A stretch of DNA of 64,000 nt, taken from Amblyomma americanum. Its lineage: Eukaryota > Arthropoda > Arachnida > Ixodida > Ixodidae. This document shows positions 10,198 through 21,357 of the stretch, in pieces; position 1 is the first letter of the stretch; the number at the start of each line of letters is the position of its first letter. The DNA lies in contig NC_135504.1 in assembly GCF_052857255.1 (NCBI RefSeq), positions 139,588,121 to 139,652,120 on the forward strand, given 5' to 3'. Under the pieces are notes generated by a model. The model searched no databases. It was given only the letters and a program-made list of their open reading frames with translations, and was not told where the DNA came from. Position numbers and translations under genes: made by a program.

Positions 10198-12758
10198 TCC
10201 TCAAGTAATATGGCACATACCCACGTGGGGGGATTGGCCAAGGTATAGGGTAGAATGCCAATGAAGCATTTGCGCGGGGAAGGAAACGTCAGAAGACTGA
10301 ATCAAGATAAAAAAAATTGGGAAAAATAAAATGAATTCAAGAGGTATGAGTCATCCGGAATAGAATCAATCTAGCCTTTTTTGGACATGCGAAAGAATTT
10401 TGTGTATAGCTAACAGGATAATCGATTAGTTGCACTTATGTAATCGTGAAGGTAGCCGCATACACTGCTTAAAGGGAATCCCTTGGCACTCGCACCGAAC
10501 GATAGAAGAACTGTAAGAGACAGGCAGTCCTAGTCTCGAAAGAGGAACCTCCAGATATTGCTTTCTCTGAACCGCGAACCGCCGGCAAGAGAGGAGAAAA
10601 TGATCGATTGATTCAATTTGCCCACATGATACACTAAGGTTTGTCGCAGCGAACCCGCACCTGCATAAGTACAAGTTTAAGTGAGGGATTTTACATCGCA
10701 GGAGCGTCATGGACACTTCACAAAGCCTTGACTTACACGACCGGATATTCCATGGGTACTTTAGGTGTTGAAAGTCCACGGTATTCAGCAACGGATCACT
10801 CAAAGTGGCTGAAATATGTTGGAACCGCTGGAAACGTGAAGCTGCTAAGAGAATGAGGTGAGGGACGGGATATATTACAGGTGCGCTGAGAGCTGACCTT
10901 GCCAATAAATCAGCCACCTCGTTAAAATAGACGCCTGAATGCCCAGGTACCCAGACCAAACGGATCTCGCGCACTGTTCTCGGAACAAAAAACCTAAGTG
11001 AACGAGTCAAGAAAGATTTTTCCGAATTTTGGAGAGAGACAATAACTGAAAGGCAGTCTGTGAGAATAAGAACCAGTGCGACATGTCTGGGAATTTTGAG
11101 AAGAGCCAAACCAATGGCCAAAAACTCTGCGAAGAATATAGGAGTATAATCAGGGATACGAACGGACTAGCTCCAATCTAGATCCTGCGAATATATGCCA
11201 ATCGCCGCCTTCTCACAGCTGCCGGAGGCATCAGTGGAGAGAACAGTATGATGTGGAAAATTCTGTAGGTGTTCAGAAAGAAGACCATTTAGGGTATGTG
11301 CGGGCATATGCTTCGCATGGGACGGGAAAATAAAGTCGTAATAGAAGACGGGATCAGCCTGCGTGTCAGCAACTCGTTGCAAGGAGATCAGATCAACCTG
11401 AAGCGGAGCTAACAGATTCCGCGTGAACCTAACTTGCGGAAGCTGATAACGTGGCCAGTGATTAGTCAAAAAAAGGTGTGGTTGGGATACAAAAATTGGA
11501 ATACTAACGCCTGGGGCCGGGTCAAAAGACTTGAGGAAAGTACGCACTGTTAGAAGTTGGAAGCGGGAATAGAGGTTGGGGATACGCGCTTCCAGATAAA
11601 GGACAGCGTTGGAAGCTGATTTTGGGAGCCCGAGGCAGAGCCGTAGGGCACGTCTTTCCAGTAAGGCTAATGGCTGCAGCTTGTAGTTCGCGCTACCAGA
11701 GAACAAGGGGCAACCAAATTCCAGAATCGGTCTCATATAAGCCTTATAGAGCAACAGTAGCGTGTCACGACGCATGCCAAACTTTTCATTGCCAACTCGG
11801 GTCAAACGGCCCAGTGCACGTTCCCCTTTAATAACATTATTCTTAATATGGTGTCGCCAGTCCAAATTTTGGTCATAAGTAACACCTAGGTATTTAACCG
11901 ACTCCACCTGCGGAATTGGAGTGGAGCGGTAGGCTAGCGAGATGTACATAGGAGCGTCGGGTGGAAATACCAGAACGCCGCATTTGCTGACATTAGATGA
12001 TAAATTGATTTGGTCCAACCAGACTTCAAGAGCATTCAGATATGCCTGCAAATACCCGTAGAGCACATGAATATCATTTGCTGATGCGAAAAAAGCTATA
12101 ACATCTGCGTATACATAAACTGTAACGTTAGGATGAATGGGGATGTCCCGAACTAATATGTTGAAAAGCAGCGGAGAAAGAACAGAGCCTTGCGGCACAC
12201 CTCTTGATTGACCATAGGTATTAGAACAAAAAGATCCGTCTGTACAGAAGAAAAATCTATCTTTTAGAAATTCACAAATCCAGGCGTAGAGGTAATGCGG
12301 TGGTTGTAGTTGAGCAAGCTTGTTAATGAGGACTGTGTGCTCCACGCTGTCATAGGCCTTCGCAACGTCAAGCGTCACCAAGGCCGAAACTTCTCTCTGG
12401 CGCAATGAGAGTCGTATTCGGCTCTCGAGATCCACATGCGCGGACCATATGGAACAACCGCGACGAAAGCCAATCTGTGCGGGGCTGAGGCCGTTAATAT
12501 GATGAACATGCTTTGTGAGGCGACTGTGTACTACTCTTTCTATTAGCTTTACTAAATTTGAGGTTAAAGCAATCGGCCGAATATTGTCTAATTGAAATCC
12601 ATTGTCTGCATTTTTTAAAAGTAAAATTATTTTCGCAATTTTCCAACTGTGAGGAATCCAAGAGGTTTCCAATGACGCATTTACAATATCTAGAAGGTGA
12701 GTTGGAAAGTCGTGCGCTAAAATCTTTAACATGCCCACAGTAATCCCGTCAGATCCCG
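10198..12758 (-). mobile_element. I-type non-LTR retrotransposon copy A2, 3' half
   Basis: This half starts at the 3' end (CTCCTCAAGTAATATGGC, the same end as A1) and runs to the junction with nested element B at 12758/12759. The other half resumes at 18147. The 3' tail is only a few GAA units, because A1 has inserted there. It is very similar to A1 but has fewer lesions. Confidence 0.85.
10426..12758 (-). pseudogene. A2 ORF2, RT to RNase H part
   Basis: This is the continuation of the ORF2 whose start is at 19318. It is open from the B junction to a TAG at about 11167, where A1 has a Tyr codon. It then stays open in the same frame to the natural stop at 10426. RT blocks include GFRRGCSIWSAHVDLESRI, TLDVAKAYDSVEHT and GVPQGSVLSPLLFNIL. 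The active site reads YADV instead of YADD (12100-12111), so the second catalytic Asp is lost. RNase H follows with LSTDASGS, LTDCLSVIVSLQN and WVPGHSGVYFNEVADLLA. The C-terminus has a Cys/His cluster (CRCGF...CGQIESIDHFLLSC). Relative to A1, 113 bp are missing at the B junction. Confidence 0.85.
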
Positions 12759-12767
12759 TCCCAGGCG

Positions 12768-14153
12768 ATGGCGGATGACCCGCCGCCTCTGCTGCCTTCT
12801 GTGGCTAGCAGTGTGAACTGCACAGATCAGCCTGGATGCAGTATGGATCTCCCCTCAGAGCTCCCGGGAGCGTCCAGTTTCTCTGACTCGGATGACATGG
12901 AGTTCGACGGAGGCTACACCGAGATTGTGAGTCGGCGCCGGAAGAGGAAGCTTTCCAAAACCCCGACTGAGTGTGGGCCCAGTGTGTGTACGAAGCGGGC
13001 TAACAAGTCCATTGTGCCAGCGAAGATGCCTCACCAATCCAGTGTGAGCAAGAAAACAACCAACGAGGCCAATGTAAGTGAGCAATCTCTCACTTACACA
13101 ATTTCATGCATGCCTGTTGAGGAAGAGAATCTCAACTCCATCAACAGGCAGACTTTGACTCTTCTTCTTGAACGACTGGTTCCGGGCCAAGTCAAAGAAG
13201 TGCGTATTAACGCAAGAAGGAATATCCTCTCTGTTGATGTCTCTAGCCGGGCAACCCTGGATAAGTTGAAGACCGTGTCTGTCCTTGGCAACATACGAGT
13301 CCGCTCGTTCTTCGCTCATGGACTTAACACTACTGCTGGTGTGATTTCTGACGTGGACATACAGATCAAGGATATGGACTTGGTGCAACTGCTATCAAGT
13401 TCTGTTCGCATAACTGACATCCATCGTTTCGGCAAATCACGGTGTGTCAAACTAGTGTTTGAGGGTACTACTTTACCATCGCATGTGAAAGTGGGTTTTG
13501 TGAGGCACCCAGTGCGTCCTTATGTGCCCCGACCGGTGCAGTGCCGAAAATGCGAGAAGATTGGACATGTAAGTGCTGCGTGTACGAGCACGAAAACATG
13601 TCCGCGTTGTGGTGGCGTGGACGATGGACCTACATGTACGATTGAGTCTCCAGTTTGTGCCAACTGCAAAGGTCCTCATGAGGCAACATCTAGGGAATGT
13701 CCGAAGGTGAAAACAGAGATGAAGATCTTGAAGAAAATGGTGAGAGACCATTCTACTCACCGAGAAGCAGCAATCGCAGTACGTCGCTCCAGGAGGAGGA
13801 CACGAAGTCGGCAGAAGAAATTGAGCTCAGTAAATGACGTGTCAACACATCAGGAGGACCGCGACCGCTCTGCCGCGCAAAAGCCACTGCCTCCAGCTCC
13901 GCAAGAGCCAAGACTGACAACCCCCCAGGAGGACCCCGCAGAGTGGCCACTTCTACCATCGCGTACTGTAAGCTCTGTGACACGTCCGCCTGTGCGTCCG
14001 CCGGCTGTGTCGACAACAGATGATCAAATCAGGGCGATGCTGAAACAGCTGATAGGCACCTTACGGCTGATAATTGCTGGAGTGGACACGCCAATTGCTA
14101 AGGCTGCTGTCCAAATTTTAGACGCTATTGAACCGGTGCTTGCCACCCTTTAA
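12768..14153 (+). CDS. Element B ORF1: gag-like zinc-knuckle protein
   Basis: A 461-residue intact ORF. The N-terminal 120 residues are Ser/Pro-rich with a basic run (SRRRKRKLSK, possible nuclear signal). A predicted globular region follows (about 125-240), of the kind that precedes the knuckles in I-type ORF1 proteins. Zinc knuckles follow at about 258-315: CRKCEKIGHVSAAC, CPRCGGVDDGPTC and CANCKGPHEATSREC. The tail has an Arg-rich stretch (RRSRRRTRSRQKK) and ends in a hydrophobic segment. It should bind element RNA in a ribonucleoprotein with ORF2. The ATG at 12768 is the first in frame after the junction, so an upstream extension may have been lost. ORF2 begins 14 bases after the stop. Confidence 0.85.
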   Translation: MADDPPPLLPSVASSVNCTDQPGCSMDLPSELPGASSFSDSDDMEFDGGYTEIVSRRRKRKLSKTPTECGPSVCTKRANKSIVPAKMPHQSSVSKKTTNEANVSEQSLTYTISCMPVEEENLNSINRQTLTLLLERLVPGQVKEVRINARRNILSVDVSSRATLDKLKTVSVLGNIRVRSFFAHGLNTTAGVISDVDIQIKDMDLVQLLSSSVRITDIHRFGKSRCVKLVFEGTTLPSHVKVGFVRHPVRPYVPRPVQCRKCEKIGHVSAACTSTKTCPRCGGVDDGPTCTIESPVCANCKGPHEATSRECPKVKTEMKILKKMVRDHSTHREAAIAVRRSRRRTRSRQKKLSSVNDVSTHQEDRDRSAAQKPLPPAPQEPRLTTPQEDPAEWPLLPSRTVSSVTRPPVRPPAVSTTDDQIRAMLKQLIGTLRLIIAGVDTPIAKAAVQILDAIEPVLATL

Positions 14154-14167
14154 TAGCAGACAAAATT

Positions 14168-17100
14168 ATGGCTCTACCGTCGTCAGCACCCTCACTGCAG
14201 GAGAGAATCTCTCGATCGGCAGTATTACAATGGAATGCTCGAGGTCTGCGAGGCCGCCTAGCAGATCTCAGGCAGAGGATCTTCAAATACCGATTTCCGG
14301 TGCTTGTAATATGTGAGCCTAATATCACATCTCCTTTTCGACTGTCCGGTTATGAAAGTTTCCTCTCTGAAGCGGCTGGGCATTTGAGCAAGGTACTACT
14401 ATGCGTCCGTCGTGACCTCACTTACGTCGGCATCAAATTCCTGGGGGCAGTAGCAACGAGTATGTCGCAATCACTGTGACTTTGAATGGGCGCACAATCT
14501 CTATTATAGGTGGCTACATACCACCAAGGGGTCAATTTGATGCCCTACGACTACAATCGCTACTTGACAGCGTTTCGGAACCCCATATAATAGTAGGAGA
14601 TTTCAATGCGCATCACCACGGCTGGGGAAGCGCCGTTACGACCGTTCGAGGACGGGATATCGCCACGTTCATGAACAATGCAGGTCTCGTTTTGCTCAAT
14701 GATGGCACGCCGACATTTCTACGCGGGACTACCTACAGCAGCTGCCTGGACCTTGCATTTGTATCCAGGCGCCTGTCATCGTTCGCAACGTGGTGTGCTG
14801 ATATTGAAAGTTATGGAAGTGACCACATACCGACGTATGTGCAGCTACGGTGGTTTCACCGTCTTCCAAATGCCAAAATACGTTGCACCGACTGGAGTGC
14901 TTTCCGCATTGTTCTAGAAAAAACCTGTGGGAAACTCTCTGATCCAACAGATGTGGAACAGCGTATTATTTCGGACATGCACGATGCAACACGCAATATC
15001 TCAGCGCCAAATTCCACAGCACCAGTGGATGTGATCTACGCGCAGCTTCGGGCGATTCGTCGGCGTGCAGAAAGAAAATACCGGAGGACAAAGGATGTCT
15101 CGGATCTCCGGGCCTCTCGACGTGCCCAGAAGCAAATACAGCGCTATTTGGAGAACCTAGGCAAACAACGGTGGCGGTCATTTTGCAGCAGATTGGATCT
15201 CCGCAAACCACTCTCCACAATCTGGCACGTTGTTCGAGCACTGCCGACATTTCCCCAGCAGAAACACCCTTTCCGTGCATTGGCACTTCATGATAGATGG
15301 CAAGAACTAGAGGTGGCGGAGGATTTCTGCTCGAGAATTGCCGGAAGCGCTTCTTTACCTCGGCAGAATCGATGTGCTCCCCCCACGATGGACGATCTAC
15401 TGGACATCCCCTTCACAATTCAAGAACTGAAAGCAGCTCTTTCTGCTTGCACGCATCCTTCATCCCCAGGACCTGATGGAATAACATACAATGCGCTTCG
15501 TCATCTAGGCCCACAGGTAATGGAAGCCCTCTTAACATTGTTCAACCACTCTTGGGCCTCTGCCACTGTACCACAGCAGTGGAAAAGAAGCCGCATTGTG
15601 GCCTTGCTCAAACCAGGGAAATCGCCACTCACATTAACATCCTACAGACCAGTAGCTCTGGCAAGTTGTATTGGCAAGACGATGGAGCGTATGGTGCTAA
15701 CCCGTCTAGAATGGTTCCTTGAAAAACATGGGCTATACCCTTCCACAATGACGGGTTTCCGCAAAGGCCGGTCTGCCATCGACAGTGTAATTGATCTCGT
15801 GTCAACGGTACAACATGAAAAACGCCGTCACAGGTTGACTGCTGCTCTTTTCCTCGACATAAAGGGCGCATTCGATAATGTTCAGCATGATGCAGTACTA
15901 AATGCACTCGAAGAATGTGGTATAGGCGGACGTCTACACAATTGGATTGCAAGCTATTTGACAAACCGGACAGTCTACATGGAGACTCTTGAAGGTGACA
16001 CAGCAGATCATCATGTTGCTTGTGGTGTTCCTCAGGGAGGAGTGCTCAGTCCAACGTTGTTCAATCTCGTGCTCATTGGCCTTTTCAAACAACTACCGAA
16101 GACTGTTTCAATATCCGCCTACGCAGACGATATTTGCATCTGGACATCAAGTGTCACGCGTCCCCAAGTGCAAGCAAGATTGCAGCGTTCGGTGTCCATT
16201 ACGTCTGCGTACTTGCGCCGTCAGGGGCTTGAACTTTCGCCAACTAAAAGCGTAACATTGGCTTTCACACGCAAGATAATGGCGTGGTATCCGGTCACAA
16301 TCGACGGGCAAATTGTTCCATACGTAACACATCACAAATTCTTAGGTGTTACGATAGACCGTGACCTGTCCTGGACGAAGCACATTTCTGTGCTCAAGAA
16401 AAAGCTCGACAGCTTTGCAAGCATTGTGCGGTGTATGGCAGGAAAATGTTGGGGTCCCTCTGAGCGATCTTTACTACACGTGTACCAGGCGCTGGTAGTC
16501 GGCCTTCTCAGATACAGTGCACCCGTTCTCTCGGGGGTCAGACTATCAGGCCTGCGTGTGCTTGAAAGCGCGCAGGCTCGTGCTTTAAGAGTATGCTTGG
16601 GTTTGCCATGTAAAACTTCTACATGGGGCACATTTTATGAGGCCCGCGCCTGCCCAGCACGAATTTATTTTCAACAGGAGCCACTTCGTGTGCATTTGCG
16701 GCATCTGACCAGGCATCGTCATCACCCCCTGACTAACATTAGTGCGGTGCGTCCAGATGCAGCCTTTTCCAGAGCCCTTTGGATGCAGCGCAATGCGCTG
16801 CCTTCGAACTACGCGCCACACCAGATTGCGGAGGTGCCACTTTGGGCAGTACCAAAACCATCTATACGGACAACAATCCCAGGGATAACAAAGAAAACGC
16901 ACATTCCAACAGTCGGACTGAAACAGCTGGCGCTGTCATACATTACATCTATGTATACTAACACCCAGCATGTTTTCGTGGACGGATCCGTTACGACTAC
17001 TTCTTCAGCTGCAGCGGTGATAGTGCCAGGAAATGCCTCATGTCACCGTTTCAGGCTCATGCACAAAACGTCCTCTACGGCAACTGAATTGGCAGCCATA

Positions 17101-17835
17101 CGAGAAGCCGTCCTTTATGTTGGTCACCAGCCAGCGCCGCAATGGACTATATTCTGCGACTCGAGATCGGCATTACAGGTCGTACAAACTTATCTAAAAC
17201 CAAGAGCATGCGAGCAGCTGGTTCAACAGATTGTGCTTTTGTTAGCCGAGGCTTTCCACCGCGGCCATATCATAAAGTTTCAATGGATACCGAGCCATTG
17301 CGGCATAGCAGGAAACGAGCGTGCTGACGCCGAGGCTCGGATGGCACATAGTGATGGTGCTTTCATTGAGATAGCCTTTTCAAGATCAGACATTGGAGCC
17401 TTGTTGGCGCATTTAATGCAGGCGGCAATGCAGTCGCACTGGCATGATCCGAGTCATCAACAGGACCGCGTGTGTAAGCTTGACGCTGGCTCACGATTCC
17501 ATTTCCCATCTGTGGTGGTGCGACGTCATGGGACTTTACTCCACCGGCTACGGCTTCGCGTTGCCTACACCAAACACTATCTTCACAAGATCGGCATCGA
17601 AAGTAACCCAAATTGCGCACAGTGCAACACACCAGAGACTATTGGACACCTTTGCGCGTGCCCGAAGTATACTTCTGAAAGAACAACATTGGAGGCGACC
17701 GTGAAAAACCTGGACTCTCGCCCTCTCTCTGAGGAAACTCTTCTGGGCGCAAGGACGAGACGTTCTGATTGGTGGCGTGTGACAAAAGCCCTGCTCAACT
17801 TTTTGTGTGAAACAGGCCTGGATACTCGTTTGTGA
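14168..17835 (+). pseudogene. Element B ORF2: endonuclease / RT / RNase H, one frameshift
   Basis: From ATG 14168 the frame encodes the start of an EEP endonuclease (LQWNARGLRGRLADLRQRI, VICEPNI). It slips once, close to a run of five G at 14443-14447. The remaining 1,100-odd residues are open to 17835. They carry GDFNAHHHGW and GSDHIP (endonuclease), then RT with FRKGRSAIDSV, FLDIKGAFDNVQHDAVL, GVPQGGVLSPTLFNLVL and an intact YADD (16120-16131). RNase H follows with FVDGSVTT, ELAAIREAV, FCDSRSALQVV and WIPSHCGIAGNERADAEA, then a C-terminal C-x2-C...H...C cluster (CAQCNTPETIGHLCAC). All RT and RNase H catalytic residues I can check are present. One base would decide whether it is coding, so this is a young copy or contains a sequencing error. 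Confidence 0.85.
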
Positions 17836-18146
17836 CCGCCTGTGCACAACCTACATGGTTAATGACATGTGTCGGTGTTGTGTTGCAGACACCAGTTTTG
17901 AGTTTTATGTGTGTCCAGTAACCGCGATGCGAGCGCCAGCCAGTGTTGTGTGTGTGTGTGTGTGCGTGTGCATAGACATCACCCGTGAAACTCATTGTAT
18001 TATACCATCATCAGCCTTCATTCACACTTTCCTTTTCCTCCTCTTCCCTTTCCCCTGTGTGGAGTAGCAGGCCAGGGCCCTGTTACCACCGGCCGACCTC
18101 TCCGCCTTTCTTTCATTAAAATTTCCTTTCTTCTTCTCCTCTTCTT
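17836..18146 (+). other. Element B 3' UTR with (GT)n
   Basis: Non-coding tail of B. It contains a GT/TG run at about 17944-17971, a pyrimidine-rich block (about 18020-18055) and a T/C-rich terminus. No AATAAA is seen. Non-LTR elements usually place the RT recognition site in this region. Confidence 0.6.
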
Positions 18147-19318
18147 CGTAAGGCCAGCCCCTGCGCGATGCGTTCAAGGTTTTGCTTAGCCTCCTGCGGA
18201 GACATTACCATTGACCTTATGCGATTGGAGGCCGGAGAGCTGTTATTCTGCGCCGTGAATCTATAGAGAGCCTTCTTATTCTGGGGTTTTGAGAGATACG
18301 TGTTTAAATTTTGATTATAATCCTCCTTTGCCTTTTTAACAGTTCTTTTGAAACATGCAGAGAAGAACTTATAATTTATCCAATTAGCTGGGCTCTGATT
18401 ATAGGAAAGGCTTTTCCAGGCTGCTTTTCTACGACGATAAGCTTTCTCACACTCCTCCGTCCACCAAGGAGACGGCTGTCTGGCAGGAGCAGTAGTGCAC
18501 ACCGAGAATACAGAACTCTCAGCAGCATCTTGCAGAAAGGTAATTGTCCGCTGAGCTCTTTGTGCTCGACCTGAGCTAACTATGAAGGGGAGTGAGGCAG
18601 ATATCAATTTTTTGTACATAATGTGGTTTAGAAATTTCATGGTTGCACCACCTTTTCTGATAGGCGAGGATATAATAGAAAAGGTTATTGGAAAGTGGTC
18701 ACTAGATGTACCTGATTCTTCAGTTGACCATGCAGATACGCCAACCCCACGAGATGCTAATGTTAAATCTATGATTGAACGGGATCCTCCACGCATAAAG
18801 GTTACGGCTCCGGAATTACAGCAGCGCACTGCATTCATTGACATCCAGGACCACAGAAGCTGGCCGCAGGAGTCAGAGCGACTATCCCAGGCACTGTGGT
18901 GCGAATTAAAATCTCCTGCGATGACTGTGCTGTTTGCGCCGCTCAGTAAGGTGTCCAAACAGTCTGTCCTGTGAACACCGATTGGGAAGTAGACGTTAGC
19001 AATAGTGACTTTGGCGCACTGTGGAAGGGAGATTTCAACCGCCAACAACTCACAGTCAGGGCGCATAACTGTCTGCGAGATTGATGCCCAGTGACATATT
19101 TTCGTAGAGATCATAGTTATTAACCCACCCCCCCTGCCATTAACGCGATCTACCCTGAAAACACGAAATTTTTTAAATGTGAATGATTTAAGTGGAGAGA
19201 GCCACGTTTCTTGTAAAAGCACAATATCTGGATTATGTTTATGAAGAAGTAATTCAAGATCCGGTAAAGAAGAAAGTACGGAGCGACAATTCCGCTGCAT
19301 AACATTTAGACCCGCCAT
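18147..19318 (-). pseudogene. A2 ORF2, endonuclease part (cut by element B)
   Basis: Open from ATG 19318 to the B junction with no internal stop. It encodes the EEP endonuclease: start region MQRNCRSVLSSLPDL (Arg where A1 has Trp), LQETWL, VNGRGGGLI, GDFNSHHSAWDS, RSIIDLTLAS and SSDHFPI. A linker rich in Lys/Arg follows (ECEKAYRRRKAAWKSL, RTVKKAKEDYN). The start is two bases after the ORF1 stop (TAA TC ATG), a spacing that suggests stop-restart coupling. The RT part is at 10426-12758. Confidence 0.85.
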
Positions 19319-19320
19319 GA

Positions 19321-20621
19321 TTATCGACTGGTTAAAGAGGCATCAACAGCCTCCTTCAGCACATCAGTCTGGGGAATTAATTTGGGGGGTCCTTTCTTTG
19401 CTTTGACTTGCGGAACAGCTGACTTCGAGGGTGAGGAAGAAGCTCGACGCTTCTGGGAAGTGGTGAGCATTTCAACGTCGATGCTACAAGTATCTACGTG
19501 AGCGACACTGTCAGGAGCGCGGTTGGCAGGCGGTACTTGGGGCACGGTAGGAGGCGACATGGAATGACTCTTACTAGCAGCACTTGGGAGTGATGCCGGC
19601 GTAGCCGCCGAAACATGTGATTCAGTAGGCAGAGATTGGCCAACAACAAGTTGAGATAGAGCCTCGGTGAAACTGCCCAGCATTCGCTCGATCACCACAG
19701 AAAGAGCCTGTTCTACTGGGGACACTATTGAAGTAGTCAAACTTGACGGTATATCAGCAACAGAGCTTCGCGCACGGCTGGCATATGTAGTATCCCTCCG
19801 ATCCAGAAGTGCATAAGCATCTGCTCTCGAACATCGTTTCGCTTGAATGATATCGAGCAGGCTTTGTTCGTCGGCTCGTTTCGAGCAGTTGACATCATCA
19901 GCTGAGTGGTTGCCCTTGCATAGGCAACACTGGGGCTGATCAGATGCGCAGCTGTCATCTGAATGCCCTTCTCCACAAACCCGGCAGCGGGTCGCCGACT
20001 TACACGCTTTACCACTGTGACCGAAACGCCAACAGTTGTTGCACTGAAGAGGACGGGGCTGCAGAGGGTCCACACGATACACTATCGGCCAAACCTTGAG
20101 TTCAGAAGGACAGGAGGAACCAGCAAACGTAGTGATAACCGACTCTGTCGCAACACGCACACCATTGAATTCTCTACTGCACCGGTAGACAGAAAGAACC
20201 CCCACACCTGCATCCTGAAACTCCTCCAGTATATCCTGCGGGGAAGATGCTGGGTCACGCCACGAACAATACCTTTGGAACATGCGAGCTGTTCCGGGAT
20301 GAAGGCTTTAACCGCTAATGACTGAAAAATTTTGCACTGGAGCAGGTCTGTGACACAATCAATGTCAGCGGACCTGCAAACAATGCCTCTCCGGCCGAAC
20401 GGTCGCACCTCAGAGATCTGGAGGTAGTGGGTAGTGAGAGATCTTAGCTCCTGCTGAAGGACCTTGGAGCTTTTCATCTTGATCGTTCCCTCACCGATCG
20501 GCACGAGAGCCACGGGGATGATGTCAATTCTATTTTTACGAAAATTTTCTAGCGGCAAGCTTTGGGTGGGCAAGCTGGCAAACCAGGTTGCCGTCCCTCC
20601 ACCCAGGGAGGTCAGCGACAT
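19321..20621 (-). pseudogene. A2 ORF1: gag-like zinc-knuckle protein, split frame
   Basis: As in A1, an N-terminal frame from ATG 20621 (about 179 codons to 20082) and a C-terminal frame (20283 to 19321, 320 codons) overlap. The change of frame seems to fall near 20265-20285. Zinc knuckles: CNNCWRFGHSGKAC, CRVCGEGHSDDSC and CCLCKGNHSADDVNC. The Ser/Ala/Pro-rich C-terminal part ends with KLIPQTDVLKEAVDASLTSR. Apart from the shared break the frame has no other lesion. Confidence 0.75.
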
Positions 20622-20799
20622 ACCTGAGCCAAACGCACCCTCAAATGCACATTAACCTGGCCTACAGACCTAACCTGACACCTGGCCAAATCCCCCACAC
20701 AGAACGGCCTCATCAGAGATGACCACGTAGGCACCACCAGGACACCACAGTTGAGCTCGAAGCCAAGCACCAGCAAGCAGCAGCTGCACCCGCGCACCC

Positions 20800-20817
20800 G
20801 CGTTCAAGGTTTTGCTT
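20800..20817. other. 18-nt patch at the A2 5' junction copied from A ORF2
   Basis: GCGTTCAAGGTTTTGCTT here is identical to 18170-18187, inside A2 ORF2, in the same orientation. It lies between the A2 5' leader and the CTT tract. An 18-base match is unlikely by chance. Template jumping or end joining during integration would explain it. Confidence 0.6.
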
Positions 20818-20897
20818 CTTCTTCTTCTTCTTCTTCTTCTTCTTCTTCTTCTTCTTCTTCTTCTTCTTCTTCTTCTTCTTCTTCTTCTTCTTCTTCC
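20814..20897. repeat. (CTT)n microsatellite
   Basis: About 28 uninterrupted CTT units on the 5' side of A2. Together with 4612-4850 it marks the two sides of the CTT tract that received the A elements. Confidence 0.95.
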
Positions 20898-20942
20898 CCT
20901 TGAGCGTCTTCGCCCGCCGCAGTGTGGCGCTAGCTTCTGACA
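20898..20942. mobile_element. LTR-like insertion, right end
   Basis: The 45 bases after the CTT tract end in GCGCTAGCTTCTGACA at 20942. GGCCC (20943-20947), the partner of GGCTC at 3929-3933, follows at once. The gypsy RT frame resumes after that. Confidence 0.55.
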
Positions 20943-20947
20943 GGCCC

Positions 20948-21330
20948 CCAGTAGGCTATGCAAATGCTCTTCTGTATGAGGAATGGGAAAGCTGTCAGCA
21001 GCGATGGCTTTGTTTGCCTGTCTGAGGTCTACACACAGACGAGTACCTCCCTCTTTCTTTTTAACCACCACAATGGGGGACACCCATTCCGATGCCTCCA
21101 CGCGCTCTATCACGCCCATCTTTTCAAACTGACAGAGTTCTTTCGAGACCAATGGTCGCAATGAGAGTGGAAGACGCCTAAGTTTTGGTACAACTGGCTG
21201 CTCTGTGGATCGCGTTTTAGCACGGTGAACAAAACCTTTTGCGATGCCAAGCCCTGGTTCGAATATAGTTTCAAACTCTTGAGCTATTTCTTTTGGGAGG
21301 TTAATGGGCTGGTTTGCCTCTGTATGGTCA
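20948..21330 (-). pseudogene. Ty3/gypsy RT, N-terminal half
   Basis: On the minus strand the frame opens near 21330, just downstream of the primer-binding site. It has PKLRRLPLSLRPLVSKEL, then MGVIERVEASEWVSPIVVV, KKKEGGTRLCVDLRQANKA and DSFPIPHTEEHLHSLLGA. These are the conserved opening blocks of Ty3/gypsy RT. It breaks off in the codons that the fragment at 3340-3928 continues. Gag, protease and zinc knuckle are absent between the primer site and RT, so the parent copy was already an internal deletion derivative. Confidence 0.85.
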
Positions 21331-21339
21331 GTGGTCTCA

Positions 21340-21357
21340 TCCCATCCTCGTCGCCAA
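21340..21357 (-). promoter_or_regulatory. Primer-binding site of the gypsy element
   Basis: TTGGCGACGAGGATGGGA, read on the minus strand, directly abuts the CA end of the LTR at 21358. TGGCGA openings are common at tRNA primer sites of Ty3/gypsy elements. The tRNA is not assigned. Confidence 0.6.

Larger units (their letters stand above)
12759..18146 (+). mobile_element. Non-LTR retrotransposon B, nested in A2
   Basis: A 5.4-kb plus-strand element with two ORFs, inserted antiparallel to A2. The left junction is only 9 bases before the ORF1 ATG. The right junction follows a T/C-rich 3' end (TTTCTTCTTCTCC and nearby). I find no TSD. Instead 113 bp of A2, corresponding to A1 7399-7511, are absent. 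RNase H downstream of RT indicates an I-like group, but the sequence is clearly a different family from A. It is the best preserved element in the window. Confidence 0.85.
18147..20799 (-). mobile_element. I-type non-LTR retrotransposon copy A2, 5' half
   Basis: Resumes at CGTAAGGCC (18147), matching A1 from 7512. It runs through the ORF2 N-terminus, ORF1 and the 5' UTR. Similarity to A1 stops near 20778/10139, so the true 5' end is close to that point or the two copies have different 5' leaders. Confidence 0.85.

Noticed and set aside
12855..13400. Minus-strand ORFs opposite element B ORF1
   Set aside because: Shadows of the intact plus-strand zinc-knuckle ORF.
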